Source: Paraspadella gotoi
Lineage: Eukaryota; Chaetognatha
Length of the DNA stretch: 64,000 bases
NCBI GenBank assembly: GCA_051294375.1
Contig: CM119269.1
Location: 18,402,471 to 18,466,470 of the forward strand
Direction of reading: 5' to 3'
The notes beneath the pieces were generated by a model that saw nothing but the letters and a program-made list of their open reading frames with translations, was not told the DNA's origin and did not search any database. This document shows, one piece after another, positions 46,936 through 57,096 of the stretch (its first letter is position 1; each line of letters opens with the position of its first letter). A program made the translations under genes and the position numbers.

Positions 46936-47560
46936 CATTTTGGTTGAGACTTTATTCCTAAGGGCTTTCAACCGAAGAAAGCGATAAGAAAACTTCCAAG
47001 GAATCAATTCGGAGATGGAACAAAAAACACAAAGTAACGGCAGGGTGTGATCTTAAACTGCTAAACCGAGAAAAACAGAAAAGTGGTGCCCGGGTGGTGG
47101 TATATGCCAAAGATGGGAATCCACTTTCCCCCGAATAAACCGACCGACCCGGACCACAACGGACGACCGACCGAAAAACCTCCCCAATTAAATCAACCTC
47201 CTAACTCGGCATCGTATTAATAACCTTGCCTCTTTTTCCGTACTATTACATAATTCGCGATCCCATTCCTTTTACTCCTGACTCGTGAGAAACCAGTGAT
47301 GAAGCCTAATTTTATGGTATTGATTTTCTCTGGGGGCGCCAGCCGCTCTTTCGGGGGCCGACTAGCACAATTGACCGACCGACGACGATCCGGACTCCTC
47401 CGATAATGAGAATACCCATGGGCCAGTAGGACCTGACCTGGTCGACTCAGTTGTAATCGGCAGAGTTATCGTAGCGGCTTTTCGTCTACGCTTTAATCTT
47501 AACATCCGTGTGTTGTTGTTTTTGGCCCCTTGCCCTTTTTTTTTCAGGGTTTATGGAAAT
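46936..47560. repeat. Noisy, stretched echo of 42.06-42.30 kb
   Basis: TTTTGGTTGAGACTT, CTTTCAACCGAAGAAA, GGAGATGGAAC, TTGCCTCTTTTTCC and TTTTCGTCTACGCTTTAATC appear in the same order as at 42064-42260 but spread over three times the length. It adds no gene. Confidence 0.55.
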
Positions 47561-48060
47561 CGAGATTTTTTTACAATGGTCCTGATAATCTTTTAATGGT
47601 GCATTGTCTCTCCTCTCTCTCTCTCTCTCTCTCCCTTCTACGTCTTTTCTCGTAGCTTCTCGTGCCTCGCTCCGCTCCTCACAGACGCGATCTCTCGTTA
47701 TTTTTTAGCTTCGTTAGTTTGAAATTCCCTTACCTATTCATCCCATTCTCTCTCTCTCAATAGCGTCCGTGCTCTCTCTCTCTCTCAGGTTACTCCTGTC
47801 GTCGCGATTTGTATTCTCGATCTCCACCTTATTCTTTTTTAGGGCTGATGATCTGGGGCGCTTAGGTGAACTCAGTACATCGGGTTTGCTGCTTACAACT
47901 TTCCTTCTATTATTCGTTCCGGAAATTCGATCCGTCTTTCCTTCTCTCTCCTGACACACCCGGCGAGTCAAGACCAACCGCTGCTGCTTCTCTTCTCTCT
48001 TGGCTCTCTCCTCCTCTCTCTCCTCATTCCTCTCTTATCTTTGTGGCCATCCCTAGGTAT
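47561..48060. repeat. Noisy CT-rich copy related to 49.86-50.46 kb
   Basis: CT arrays (47613-47637, 47773-47787) and intervening sequence resemble 49871-50460 in order, with many changes. No gene is visible. Confidence 0.5.
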
Positions 48061-48471
48061 AATACAAGTTTAAAGTTATACATATGTAAACGATTTGTAA
48101 TATTCTATAATATCATATCATTAAAAAGGAAAGTGTCAGCCTTTCGATTTGTACATCTCCCATGTCTATAAAAACCCCGTCTACTAGGCGATCTCTCATC
48201 ATACTTCTGCTCTCTCTTCTCTACATTTCTCTATCTATCCCTGACTCTTGAGACTACCCCTATCATTTGGCACTCGCAAAAACTCATGAATGACCGCACT
48301 CTTAATTTTATTTCCTTAGATACCTTTGGTACCAGTAAGTAGTAACCATAAAAGTATAGATCTATTCATTATTTATTTTCTCTCCCCATTTTCTAACCCA
48401 TCTAACATCTTCTCCACATCGCGCCTCTCTCTCTCCCAGTCTCTCCCTTCTCCATCCTTCCCTTTACTAAC

Positions 48472-48586
48472 CCGGAACACCTTTCGGCAGCTTCTGACAC
48501 CTATGGCATATAGATAGCCTGTTCTTTGGAGACGCCTGCTGGCTGCCAAGCACTGTCTCGTATTGCGTCTGCGACTTGTGTTTGCT
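48472..48586 (-). pseudogene. PLXDC: PLXDC-like exon 9, heavily corrupted copy
   Basis: CCGGAACACCTTTCGGCAGC and GGCTGCCAAGCACTG mark exon 9 on the minus strand, with more than 25 extra bases inserted compared with 58819-58902. This is a read-quality artefact and not a biological pseudogene as far as I can tell. About 200 bases to the right a similarly corrupted exon 8 lies at 48800-48872. Confidence 0.6.
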
Positions 48587-48799
48587 GAACCATAAAGCGC
48601 GTTAGCACCTATTGTCCTAATGAATGGAGAGGATAACGTGAAAAGATTGAATGGAACTTAATCCTCGAAAGGTGAAAAAGAATAGTAGGTTCCGATAAGT
48701 AAAGAAATAAATGTAGTATATTATAAATATGCATAATAGAAACAAGGGAAGCGAAATTACCCCATCAAACAGCCAATTGATGGAATCCTCATTCACCCT

Positions 48800-48872
48800 A
48801 ATTGCAGTCAAAGGCCTTTCATCAAAACCGGCGGACAATAACCCCTTAACCCAAGTCCTCCGAATGTCAACT
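48800..48872 (-). pseudogene. PLXDC: PLXDC-like exon 8, corrupted copy
   Basis: ACCCTAATTGCAGTCAAAGG, TTCATCAAAACCGGCGGA and TCCGAATGTCAAC follow the order of the exon 8 copy at 59054-59125 with several indels. It lies in the same orientation as that left-arm copy. Confidence 0.6.
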
Positions 48873-49234
48873 GATTAAGAAAGGGATATCTCTTCTTGTT
48901 TTCTCCCTTTTTTTCATGGTTTATTATTGTTATTCGCTCATCACGTCTAGTCCAGTAGATTCTTATTTGAATACAAAATCGATAAAAATTTCCAAGTACA
49001 CAAAAATCTGCAAGTAAATCTCGAATATCAACCGTTAATTCCAATATCAAGCTATCCCTGTCAAACCATCCCCCTTGTCACATGGCTGCTACAAATTTTT
49101 GAACACTGACTCCCACTGGGTATAACACCATCCACAACTACGAAATACACGAGTTCAAGACATGAACCCGATCAAATCAAATATATCCTCATTGCTTATG
49201 TGTCAGACTAATTACAAGGATGGTATCCACACTC

Positions 49235-49845
49235 CCAGGTTCCTCTGTCTCTTTCTCTCTCTCTTTCTTTTATTCTCCTATCCGGTGTTAGATATATAAA
49301 GAAAAATAATTATTTATGAAACCACGAAAATAACGAACTATGTACTTACTATATATATCATGAAAATGGTACAACCAATATAAAAATTATCCGTTGATTT
49401 AATAAATAAGCTATCTTGCCCTTGACTTTGGATAATGACATAATGACATAATGACATAATGACATAGCAGGTCCTTGCAAGCTTTCAATCAAGACTCCTT
49501 CAGTCTTGTTTACTCAATCCCAGAGTACCTGGATTTCTTATCAATGAAGTGGTTTAATTTTTCAAAGAATGTTTCAATTGAATGAAAAGACCACTATTTC
49601 ATATCATAATTTCTCAGAACAATTACGAACAAAAAGTTATTTAATCCCTTCCTTTCGACTTAGTAGATAAATCTAACAAATTCTTAATTGGAATTAACAT
49701 TGGTGATGATAATCAACCCTTACTTTTTGGTGTTTTTTTTGCAGTGAAGAAAATATCGACGAGTCGACATCCTGTCAAAGTTGGTCTTTCCGACGCCTAC
49801 ATCATGAGTCCATCATCTTCATGAACATTCGTCGAAGAACCGTTT
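49235..49845. repeat. Direct duplicate D, copy 1
   Basis: This matches 50738-51345 in the same orientation, from GGTTCCTCTGTCTCTTTCTC to the truncated exon 7. It contains part of dispersed element B and a TAATGACA tandem repeat with four units (three in copy 2). It ends at a 25-N gap inside exon 7. Confidence 0.9.
49745..49845 (+). CDS. PLXDC: PLXDC-like exon 7, truncated copy
   Basis: This is identical in the compared part to the exon at 51246-51359 but is cut off by the N gap after CGAAGAACCGTTT. The acceptor is TTTTTTTTGCAG. Confidence 0.8.
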
Positions 49846-49870
49846 NNNNNNNNNNNNNNNNNNNNNNNNN
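49846..49870. other. Assembly gap (25 N) inside exon 7 copy
   Basis: The gap truncates exon 7. Because the exon is seen complete 1.5 kb downstream, the gap is a false join. Confidence 0.95.
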
Positions 49871-50737
49871 TCCAGTTAATGGAAAACATTTTCATGGTTA
49901 ATTCTATTCTCTCTCTCTCTCTCTCTCGCGTCCGTCTCCGCTCGCTCTCTCATCTCTCTCTCTCTCATTCGTCTCTTATTTTTTTGATGGTTATTTCTAC
50001 TTTCTATTGCTCTCTCTGTCTCCTTCCCGTTTCCATCTGTCTAGTTTATCACTCACCATTTTTCTCTCTTTTAATTTCATATTTTTTCTCTCTCTCTTTT
50101 TCCTTTTAATTACATGTTTCTAACTCTCTCCCTCTCCTCTCTTCCTCTCTATTTCTTCCCTAGAGTCACTGTATTTTTCATTAAGTTTTTATGGTTATTT
50201 ATTATCAGATTCTATTAGGGGAAAAAAGACCTGAAGTCTAGGCAAGGGGCTTTCGGTCTTTCTCGCATACATCTCCTCTCTCTCTCTGTCCAACATCCAG
50301 AGCAATGCAGGTAGCGATGCTGTCAATCGTTCGTCTCCTCGGAGTCATTCAATCACTCAGCTCTATTTGGTTTATGGTTATTCGTTCGTAGATGTCACTG
50401 ACAGTATCGTGCTCGGCGATTAGTCTCCTCTCGCGCGAGGATTGATTCTCAGTCATGTCGTGTCTCCTCTTCTCTCTCTCTTCTCTCTCTCTCTCTCTAT
50501 TCTCCATCTTATTTTTTATGGTTATTCTATTCTACTTCTCATCTCTCTCTCTCTCTCATCTCTCTCTCTCTTCTCTCTCTCTTCTCCTCTCTTCTCTCTC
50601 TCTCTCTCAACCCCTTTCCTACTTTCTTTCTATTTCATTTTCTCCTCTTGAACGATTTCAACGGATTCCGAAACCGTTCTTCAACATTTTCGCTTTTCTC
50701 CCCAAATTATCTCATTTTCAATATTCAGAGTAATTCC
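49871..50737. other. CT-rich intronic sequence, no gene
   Basis: Alternating CTCTCT arrays and AT-rich DNA with repeated TTTTTATGGTTATT motifs (near 49983, 50187 and 50513). The 60-92-residue S/L/F-rich frames are repeat translations. Confidence 0.6.
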
Positions 50738-51345
50738 CGGGTTCCTCTGTCTCTTTCTCTTCTCTCTCTTCTTTTATTCTCCTATCCGGTGTTAGATATA
50801 TAAAGAAAAATAATTATTTATGAAACCACGAAAATAACGAACTATGTACTTACTATATATATAACATGAAAATGGTACAACCAATATAAAAATTATCCGT
50901 TGATTTAATAAATAAGCTATCTGGCCCTTGACTTTGGATAATGACATAATGACATAATGACATAGACAGGTCCTTGCAAGCTTTCAATCAAGACTCTCTC
51001 AGTCTTGTTTACTCAATCCCAGAGTACCTGGATTTCTTATCAATGAAGTGGTTTAATTTTTCAAAAGAATGTTTCAATTGAATGAAAAGACCACTATTTC
51101 ATATCATAATTTCTCAGAACAATTACGAACAAAAAGTTATTTAATCCCTTCCTTTCGACCTTAGTAGATAAATCTAACAAATTCTTAATTGGAATTAACA
51201 TTGGTGATGATAATCAACCCTTACTTTTTGTTTTTTTTTTTGCAGTGAAGAAAATATCGACGAGTCGACATCCTGTCAAAGTTGGTCTTTCCGACGCCTA
51301 CATCATGAGTCCATCATCTTCATGAACATTCGTCGAAGAACCGTT
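50738..51345. repeat. Direct duplicate D, copy 2
   Basis: Second copy of 49235-49845. It continues past the end of copy 1 into the complete exon 7 and its donor. The TAATGACA unit is present three times here against four in copy 1. Confidence 0.9.
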
Positions 51346-51359
51346 TACGAGTATCACAG
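51246..51359 (+). CDS. PLXDC: PLXDC-like exon 7 (HPVKVGLSDA, RRRTVYEYHR)
   Basis: The acceptor is TTTTTTTTTGCAG and the donor CACAG|GTAATC. In one frame it reads KKISTSRHPVKVGLSDAYIM; after a single-base slip near 51310 it reads IIFMNIRRRTVYEYHR. Human PLXDC2 has HPVKVGLSDAF and IPNVRRRTIYEYHRVEL at the same place, so the identification is strong and the frameshift is almost certainly an assembly error. Both copies share the slip. The exon ends with AG, and the exon at 59334 supplies G to complete arginine, giving YEYHR-VDIPETW. It encodes the end of the nidogen-like domain, just before the cysteine-rich PSI segment. Confidence 0.9.
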
Positions 51360-52521
51360 GTAATCACGAAATAACAGGAATGGTTTAAGTAATTTAGGCT
51401 CATTCATAATAATATGACGTGAATAAACGAATGGAAGATACTAGCATGGGAAAAAACGAGTATCACAGGTAATCACGAAATCACAGGAATGGTTTCAAGT
51501 AATTTAGGCTCATTTCATAATAATATGGCGGTGAATAAACGAGTAAACGAGTGAATAAACGAGACTGTGAGAGGGTCTTGATTGAAAGCTTGCAGTGTTC
51601 TGCTATGTTATTATCTCGTAAGTGTGATGGAGGCCTTAAACCACCATAGTCTGTCCAATCCGACATTGTTTGCTCAAACTTATTTATTTTTTATTCTAGG
51701 AATTATCCCAAAATATAAAGAATAATTTTTAATCGTTACTTTATTAATAAATGATAGTTTATGCTTCCCCAACCAATGCACTTTCCTATTTGTTATCACG
51801 AAATAAATAAAAAAACAATCAGAATAAAATATTTCATCTAGATCTGCGTCAAAATCATGTGCCGCATATTTTTAATCAATAAAATTGTTATTCAATTCCG
51901 ACCTACATTTTTCGAATTTTTCAAATTAAAAGCAATCTATGATGCTATATTTATGTCATTCATTATTCTCTGACCTCATTTTTTTCCCTTGCCATCTTCT
52001 TTTTCCCTTTCATTTCTGTTTTTCCCTCTTTTTGTTCCCGCATTACCAAACAATCATCTCCTATACTCTATGGTTTAATGTTTTTTGGTAACATCCCTGC
52101 TAAAGGACCCTGTACTTTGTATTCCCTGTATTCCATTTCCTCCCAGTGGCGTGTTGGGAATCGCGGGCCCTCATATCATTTCTCAGGCGGCCGGGCCGCT
52201 CTGGAAGCCAAGCTCATTCCACTCCCTAGGATTATCCTCCGGCGACGCCCACGTTGCGCACCGCGAGCGTCATTTCTCACATATTAGTTTAATACTATGA
52301 ATACTTGGATTCATTATCAACTTTTCACAAGCAATTGGTTGTAGCAATTTCATATAAATAAACTGACATCTATTTATTACTTATTTTTTAACTAATTTTT
52401 TTTTAACCTATGAACTTTTGCCTACCCCCTCTACTCGCTCCCCCCAACTTCTTCCCTAACACCCTTCATTCCTCGACCCTTCTCATAATCCCCACCCTCT
52501 CCGCTCCAATCCCCACCAAAG
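51360..52521. other. Junction between PLXDC intron and sodium channel intron
   Basis: This begins as PLXDC intron with a GAGTATCACAGGTAATCACG block repeated at 51360 and 51459. It includes a dispersed element B fragment (51545-51660) and then AT-rich DNA. From about 52400 it is the pyrimidine-rich intron preceding the sodium channel exon. A GC-richer patch at 52140-52270 has open frames of about 70 aa that I cannot place. Since the two genes are convergent when the 54-64 kb repeat is unfolded, a misjoin must lie somewhere in this interval. Confidence 0.5.
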
Positions 52522-52785
52522 GCATCACCGAAGACGACATCGAGATGTTCTACTGCGTCTGGGAGAAGTTACGACCCAAGGCGACCCAGTACATGTCGTA
52601 CACCCAGCTGAGGACTTCTGGCGGATCTGGACCCGCCGCTTGGGATGGCCAAGCCCAACGCCATTGCCATCGCCGCCTTCGAACTCCCGATCAAAGAGGA
52701 GAATCTCATCCATTGTCTCGACATCCTCTACGCTGTCGTCAGGCATCTTCTTGGGGCGATAGAGGAGTCGGAGGAGTTCGACGAG
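52522..52785 (+). CDS. Voltage-gated sodium channel, C-terminal EF-hand-like exon
   Basis: The exon starts after ACCAAAG and ends GAC GAG|GTGAATG. It encodes GITEDDIEMFYCVWEKLRP and KATQYMSYTQL; after a one-base slip near 52608 it encodes LADLDPPLGMAKPN, then AFELPI and IHCLDILYAVVRHLLG. The pattern (D-DIEMFY-VWEK, ATQ, DPPL-IAKPN, LP, HCLDIL) is that of the cytoplasmic EF-hand-like domain after the last S6 helix of animal voltage-gated sodium channel alpha subunits. Whether it is the para/NaV1 or the DSC1/NaV2 type I cannot tell. The pore-forming exons are not in the window. Calcium channels have a related domain but lack the HCLDIL spelling. Confidence 0.88.
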
Positions 52786-53025
52786 GTGAATGGGTCGGTC
52801 GGTCCGTTTTTTTGTCTTTGGTCTCTCTCACTTCTTTCTTTATATATTATATATATGTTGGAGATGATTTTATGAGAATCGCCAGTGGGCGGAAGGTGGA
52901 CTCACGTCAAGGGGAGCGAAGTACGCATCTCCGACATATAATTTTTCCTTTACATTTTCTCCCCTTCTCCCCTCCAATGATCCCTTCATCCCTTCATCTC
53001 CTATACCCCCTTCTCTTCCCAAAAG

Positions 53026-53189
53026 GTCCAACGCAAGATCCGCGAGAAGTTCGAGGCGATGTTTCCCCAACCGCTTGACGCAGCCCGTCGTCTCGACGAC
53101 CATGATGAGGAGGATCGAGTGGCGGGCGGCGGTGATCATCCAGCGCGCCGCCAGGGCGTTCCTGGAGGCGCATCGGATGAAAAAGCTCA
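53026..53189 (+). CDS. Voltage-gated sodium channel, IQ-motif exon
   Basis: The acceptor is CCCAAAAG and the donor AAG|GTGGAG. It encodes VQRKIREKFEAMFPQPL; after a single-base slip near 53075 it continues TQPVVSTTMMRRIEWRAA and VIIQRAARAFLEAHRMKKLK. The IIQRAARAFL segment fits the IQ calmodulin-binding motif of sodium channels (IIQRAYRRHL in vertebrates), and the preceding STTMMRR matches the TTTLKRK stretch. The exon joins the previous one in phase 0. The order EF-hand-like then IQ is exactly that of the channel tail, where calmodulin regulates inactivation. Confidence 0.88.
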
Positions 53190-53429
53190 AGGTGGAGAAA
53201 TAATGGAAAATACTATTTGTATTAGTCTGGTTGTTTTGCTTTTTTTTTGCCTTTCCATTTTTTTTTTCTCGTTTCTTATTTTCTAAATTTATTTACTTAA
53301 TTGTATTCGTTATTTTCGTTCGTCTTTAAATTACATCCAGGGCTTTCATCCGCCATTGAGGGTCAATTTAAAAGCTTTTAACTGATCCGCTCATATCTTC
53401 CCTCTCGTTTCCTTCCTTCTCTCTTCTAG

Positions 53430-53510
53430 GAACAGAGCCACCTCACCGCTTCCCTTCAAACGCTTACTCTTTCTCCGGAGAGAGGTGCTCGTCCTTCGTC
53501 TGCTCGACAG
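53430..53510 (+). CDS. Voltage-gated sodium channel, variable tail exon 1
   Basis: An 81-base exon (27 codons, phase 0 on both sides) between TTCTAG and CGACAG|GTAAAG. It encodes EQSHLTASLQTLTLSPERG followed by ARPSSARQ. There is no known domain. It is assigned to the channel because its strand, phase and spacing fit the IQ exon. Confidence 0.6.
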
Positions 53511-53656
53511 GTAAAGTAATTCGAATTTATATTGTGAGTATTATGAGTATCGTTTTTATCTTTGCATTCTTATTGGTTTTGAAAATAAGCAATTAAAAAA
53601 ATTTAATATAAAAAAAAAAAAAAAAAAACAATGCTGCTCCCTCAACCTTACGCCAG

Positions 53657-54016
53657 GCCTTGACGCGGGCGTTAACGAGATCGGGCGAGGCGCTCAGCGC
53701 TATCGGTCGGCGCGTCAGCAGCGCCCTCTCCGTATCTAGCCTCCGTCGGAAAGCGGCGCGACCGGCGACGTCGCTCTCCGTGGCGACTTCGGGCGGCGCG
53801 CCGACCCCAGAAGCCTTCACCGACACGGACGCCGACCGTCGCCGCCAGAGCAGGCGGCGCCGTATTTTGAGGACCCATTTGACGAAGACGCCGGACCAAT
53901 GCCGCCGGAAAGAACCCCCAACGGCGTCGTGAAGACGCTGAATCTCTGGAGGAACTTTGCGTGGCGACGACGACGAGACTGCGACCACAACGACGACAAT
54001 GATAACGACGTTAAAG
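53657..54016 (+). CDS. Voltage-gated sodium channel, variable tail exon 2
   Basis: After a TTACGCCAG acceptor the frame reads ALTRALTRSGEALSAIGRR and is S/T/R-rich up to TDTDADRRR. A one-base slip near 53850 then opens EQAAPYFEDPFDEDAGPMPP and VVKTLNLWRNFAWRRRR followed by an N/D-rich end. Read straight on, a TGA closes the frame at 54019-54021. Alternatively AAAG|GTTGAC is a donor to the next exon. The tail is basic and serine-rich with an acidic patch, typical of regulated cytoplasmic tails but without recognised motifs. Confidence 0.5.
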
Positions 54017-54087
54017 GTTGACGAGGATCCTACGAAATTTTTAATTTATTAAAATATATAACTGACTGTCGCCTCTCAAATTTTCAG

Positions 54088-54362
54088 GAGGCGCGCCGCA
54101 GCGCTGGTTCGCGCGGCGGGAACAGGATCCGCGCCGGATCCAGACGCGGCGCCGTGGAGACGCCGAAAAACAACGCCAACGGAAACGGCGCCGTGGGCAT
54201 CAACTTCGCCAAAGGGAAACATCGTCAACAACTTCGTGACCAGGGAGTTGACGCCGGGCGGAGGGCGTTGGCGTCGCAGGGTCGCCGCACGGAGGAGAAA
54301 CGTTTGTTCGAAGGAGTTTCCTCCGATTTCTCTACAGGAGCGGTTCTAACTTTTAAGGCTTG
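54088..54362 (+). CDS. Voltage-gated sodium channel, possible last exon
   Basis: After a TCAAATTTTCAG acceptor, open frames run to stops at about 54350-54362. One frame reads RIRAGSRRGAVETPKNNANG and GAVGINFAKG; a neighbouring frame gives NIVNNFVTRELTPGG, suggesting another indel near 54215. Its role as terminal exon is inferred from position. If the TGA at 54019 is used, this would be non-coding. Confidence 0.4.
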
Positions 54363-54705
54363 ATATATATATATATAATTATATATATATATATCTGCTG
54401 AAAACATTTGTTATCATCGTTGAATATTTTGATTTGGATTTTTTTTGAACTTGCGAAAAATGAACTTAAAATGACTAAACGACCCAGGAGCAATTAATCA
54501 TTTAATTTGATGACAACTGATGACAGCCGCGAACCTCGAAACATTTGCATGACACAAAAATGTTTTTAGCTTCAAGTGAAAACACTTGCCCGATTCTCAA
54601 CAATTTTCTAACGATTCCCTTTTTTTCTCACTAGCTACATTTTAAGTACACAAACGCTCTGTCTTATCCTTTATCTCCATTTTGAATAATTTATCTCGTA
54701 ATTTG

Positions 54706-54711
54706 AATAAA
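54706..54711 (+). terminator. Candidate polyadenylation signal of the channel gene
   Basis: AATAAA lies about 345 bases after the last stop codon in AT-rich DNA. The mirror arm near 63.75 kb reads ATGATTAATTC and has lost the motif, so one of the copies carries an error. Confidence 0.3.
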
Positions 54712-55194
54712 TTCATTTATATTAATTACGTTTATACATAGGAGAAAAAACTTTTGATCATGAAAAACGAGATAAACATCCTTTATCTAGTCACTTTCGA
54801 AAAAAAAAATTGTTTGTCAACTGCCATGATTTCATTCTTTTCAGCCAGTCCAGTTGTTCATATTATCCATTAGCATATTTTGCTGTAAATATTTTTTGTA
54901 ATCAATTGAAAAAAAAAATACATATTTTTTTAAAACGCGATGTGATAAAGTAGTTCAAGATTCTATTTTTTAATTAGAGAAAAATTTTAATTAAAGGTTA
55001 GAGATGATGAGTATATTAGTTCTTCTTGGGAGCCATAGGTAGATAAGAAATTGCAATTGATTCGAAAGATATTCGTCCAACAAAGGTTCATCTCACTTTT
55101 AAAGAAGACAAGCTTTGAAAGGCTGCAGCCGGAATTGTTTTTGAAAAAGGAAGGCGAAGATAGAGGGAGAAAGGGACAGAGGGGGAGTGGGGGT

Positions 55195-55312
55195 AGCGCC
55201 GCGAGTACTTCGAGGGAGCAACTCTAAAGTCACTTTTCGTGTCGGTCGGTCCGTCGGTTATGTCTGCCCGTCGGTCTGTCCCACTGACGTTAAAAATGCA
55301 TATAATTGGCAA
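55195..55312 (+). repeat. Dispersed short element A, 55 kb copy
   Basis: It contains AGCGCCGCGAGTACTTCGAG, GAGCAACTCTA, CACTTTTCG, a GTCGGTCGGTCCGTCGG tract, and GGTCTGTCCCACTGACGTTA with AAAATGCATATAATT. Compared with the 397 copy, one T is inserted in the palindrome and TTACG is changed to TGACG. The mirror copy at 63168-63270 has the intact GAGTACTCGCGGCGC. Flanks differ from the 0.4 kb copy. Confidence 0.7.
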
Positions 55313-55569
55313 CAAAATATTCCGTTTCCATTTTTCCAATCATGAATTGATAATATCGCGATTCTTAGAAATAAACTTTTCATTTAAGCCTTGAAATTAT
55401 AATAAAAATATTAATAAAATACCATTTTAACCTACTTATTCCTTATTTCATTTCATTTCATTTCGGCCTCTTTTTCTCTCTCCCTTTATTTTTCCTTCTC
55501 TTTCTCTTCTCCGCAAAATGTTTTACCAAATCCTTAATCCCAACAGTTTTTCTCTAAATTTATATTTCT

Positions 55570-55800
55570 GTTACCTCCATCCATCCATCCATTTATCCAT
55601 TCATCCATCTATCCATCCACTCATCAATCCATTAATCCATCCATCCATCCATCTTTAGCGGCCTAAACAACAACAACAACAACCTCAACAACAACAACAA
55701 CTTTACAACTCGATCATCAAACAACCACTTAATCCCATCAAGTAAAGTCTCCCACACATCCATCCATCCATCATCCATCCATCCATCCATACATCCTCTA
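55570..55800. repeat. (CATC)n and (CAA)n microsatellites
   Basis: CCAT tetranucleotide arrays at about 55578-55652 and 55758-55792 flank CAA trinucleotide arrays at 55666-55700. The same group is found in reverse complement at 62670-62890. This is downstream of the PLXDC-like stop codon. Confidence 0.9.
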
Positions 55801-56511
55801 CGTATACATTATTTTTCCACTGTCTCCTCCTTTACTCTCCATTTACCACTCACAACCCACAAGACGCACGAGTTTACGGTCTTTCCAAGTCGGTCTGTCT
55901 GTTGCACCAGCAAGAAACCGCTGAATTATTTGTTAGTTTTTTTTTTCGTGACCTTTTTAAAAAAACAAAATTTAAAACATCTGAGTACTCGCATTTTAAA
56001 GCTGTTTAAATATTTCTAACTCTTCGTCCCAAATTCACAAAAAATCCACGCGAAAAAAAGTTTTCATCCCTGTGTTTTCTTTCTTTATGTACACAAAAAT
56101 TAAATACAGATTGAATCAAAAGAAAACAAAAAAAGATATCATCACGAGGGACCAAAAAGTTTCGGCGCAAAAAATCGATAATTGACGAGAAATGTTTTTT
56201 TGTTTTGGTTTTAGTTTCCCTTTTTTTTTTTGTGGCGAAACTAGACACTTGGGGGGGGGGTGTGGAGAGAGTACGTGTTTATCGTCTAATCACGTCGTTC
56301 GGATTCCTCGTTCCTCAATCCGATCGATTCCATAAACGCGGCGCCTCCCAGAGTTCAGCGCCGGAGATCCTCGAAGCTCGGAGTAGCGCCAAAAAGCGGC
56401 GTTCTTCTTTTTTTTGGCGTGATAACGTCCATTTCGACGACGGGATCCGCGATCGCGAAAGTGACGCCACGCCCACTCCCCCCCCCTTTCCCCACACCCG
56501 GCGCCGCAATT

Positions 56512-56747
56512 TCACGTGGCGACGGCGGACGGCCGTAACCGTCTCCACGCGTCGGCGACGCCTCCATGTCGTCGAGTTCCTCGGCGCCGTTGTGTTTCCA
56601 AAACAACATCTTCGTCTTGAGGCGTCGTGGACGATGCTCGATTCAGCCAGAGGCCCGCCGTCGAGTTGGGGTGGCAATAGGCCCACGCCACGCCCGCCGC
56701 CACTACGGACACGAGGAGGAGAACGACGAGGACAACCACCACCACGC
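56512..56747 (-). CDS. PLXDC: PLXDC-like exon 12 (transmembrane), left-arm copy
   Basis: Minus-strand copy of 61715-61947. It retains the valine/leucine-rich segment, AYCHPNSTAGLWLN-like sequence and KHNGAEELDDMEASPTRGDG. Extra bases change two places: the LIEH stretch is interrupted, and the end reads GYGRPPSPREI, running past the stop used in the right arm for about 50 more residues. The right arm ending is favoured because its length resembles the family. Confidence 0.8.
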
Positions 56748-57006
56748 CTGAAAGGGGGGGGAGGTGGGTGGGGAGAGGAAAGTAGGATGGTGGGAAGGAG
56801 GGGAATTAGATAGGGGGTGGTGGAAAAAAGAGAAGGTAGGAATGGAAATGGACAAAGGTGCGAGGAAAGAAAAAAGGATGGTAACCAATTTTGGAATTAT
56901 TAGCATTTGCATAAAGAAACACATATATATAAATATTATTCAAATATTATTATAAAATAGTATTCAAATCGAGAAATGAATAAATATAGATATGAAAAAA
57001 GCTTAC

Positions 57007-57096
57007 CTCCGACGCCGATACGATGCAGCAGACTTCTCCTGTCAGAATTGGAGCTCTCATCGCCTCCGTCCGTTTGGCTGCTCGACACTACCGTTC
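57007..57096 (-). CDS. PLXDC: PLXDC-like exon 11, left-arm copy
   Basis: Minus-strand 90-base exon with CTTCAG acceptor and GGAG|GTAAGC donor. It appears identical in coding content to 61355-61444, where the donor is GTATGG. It encodes the serine-rich stalk just outside the membrane. Confidence 0.8.
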
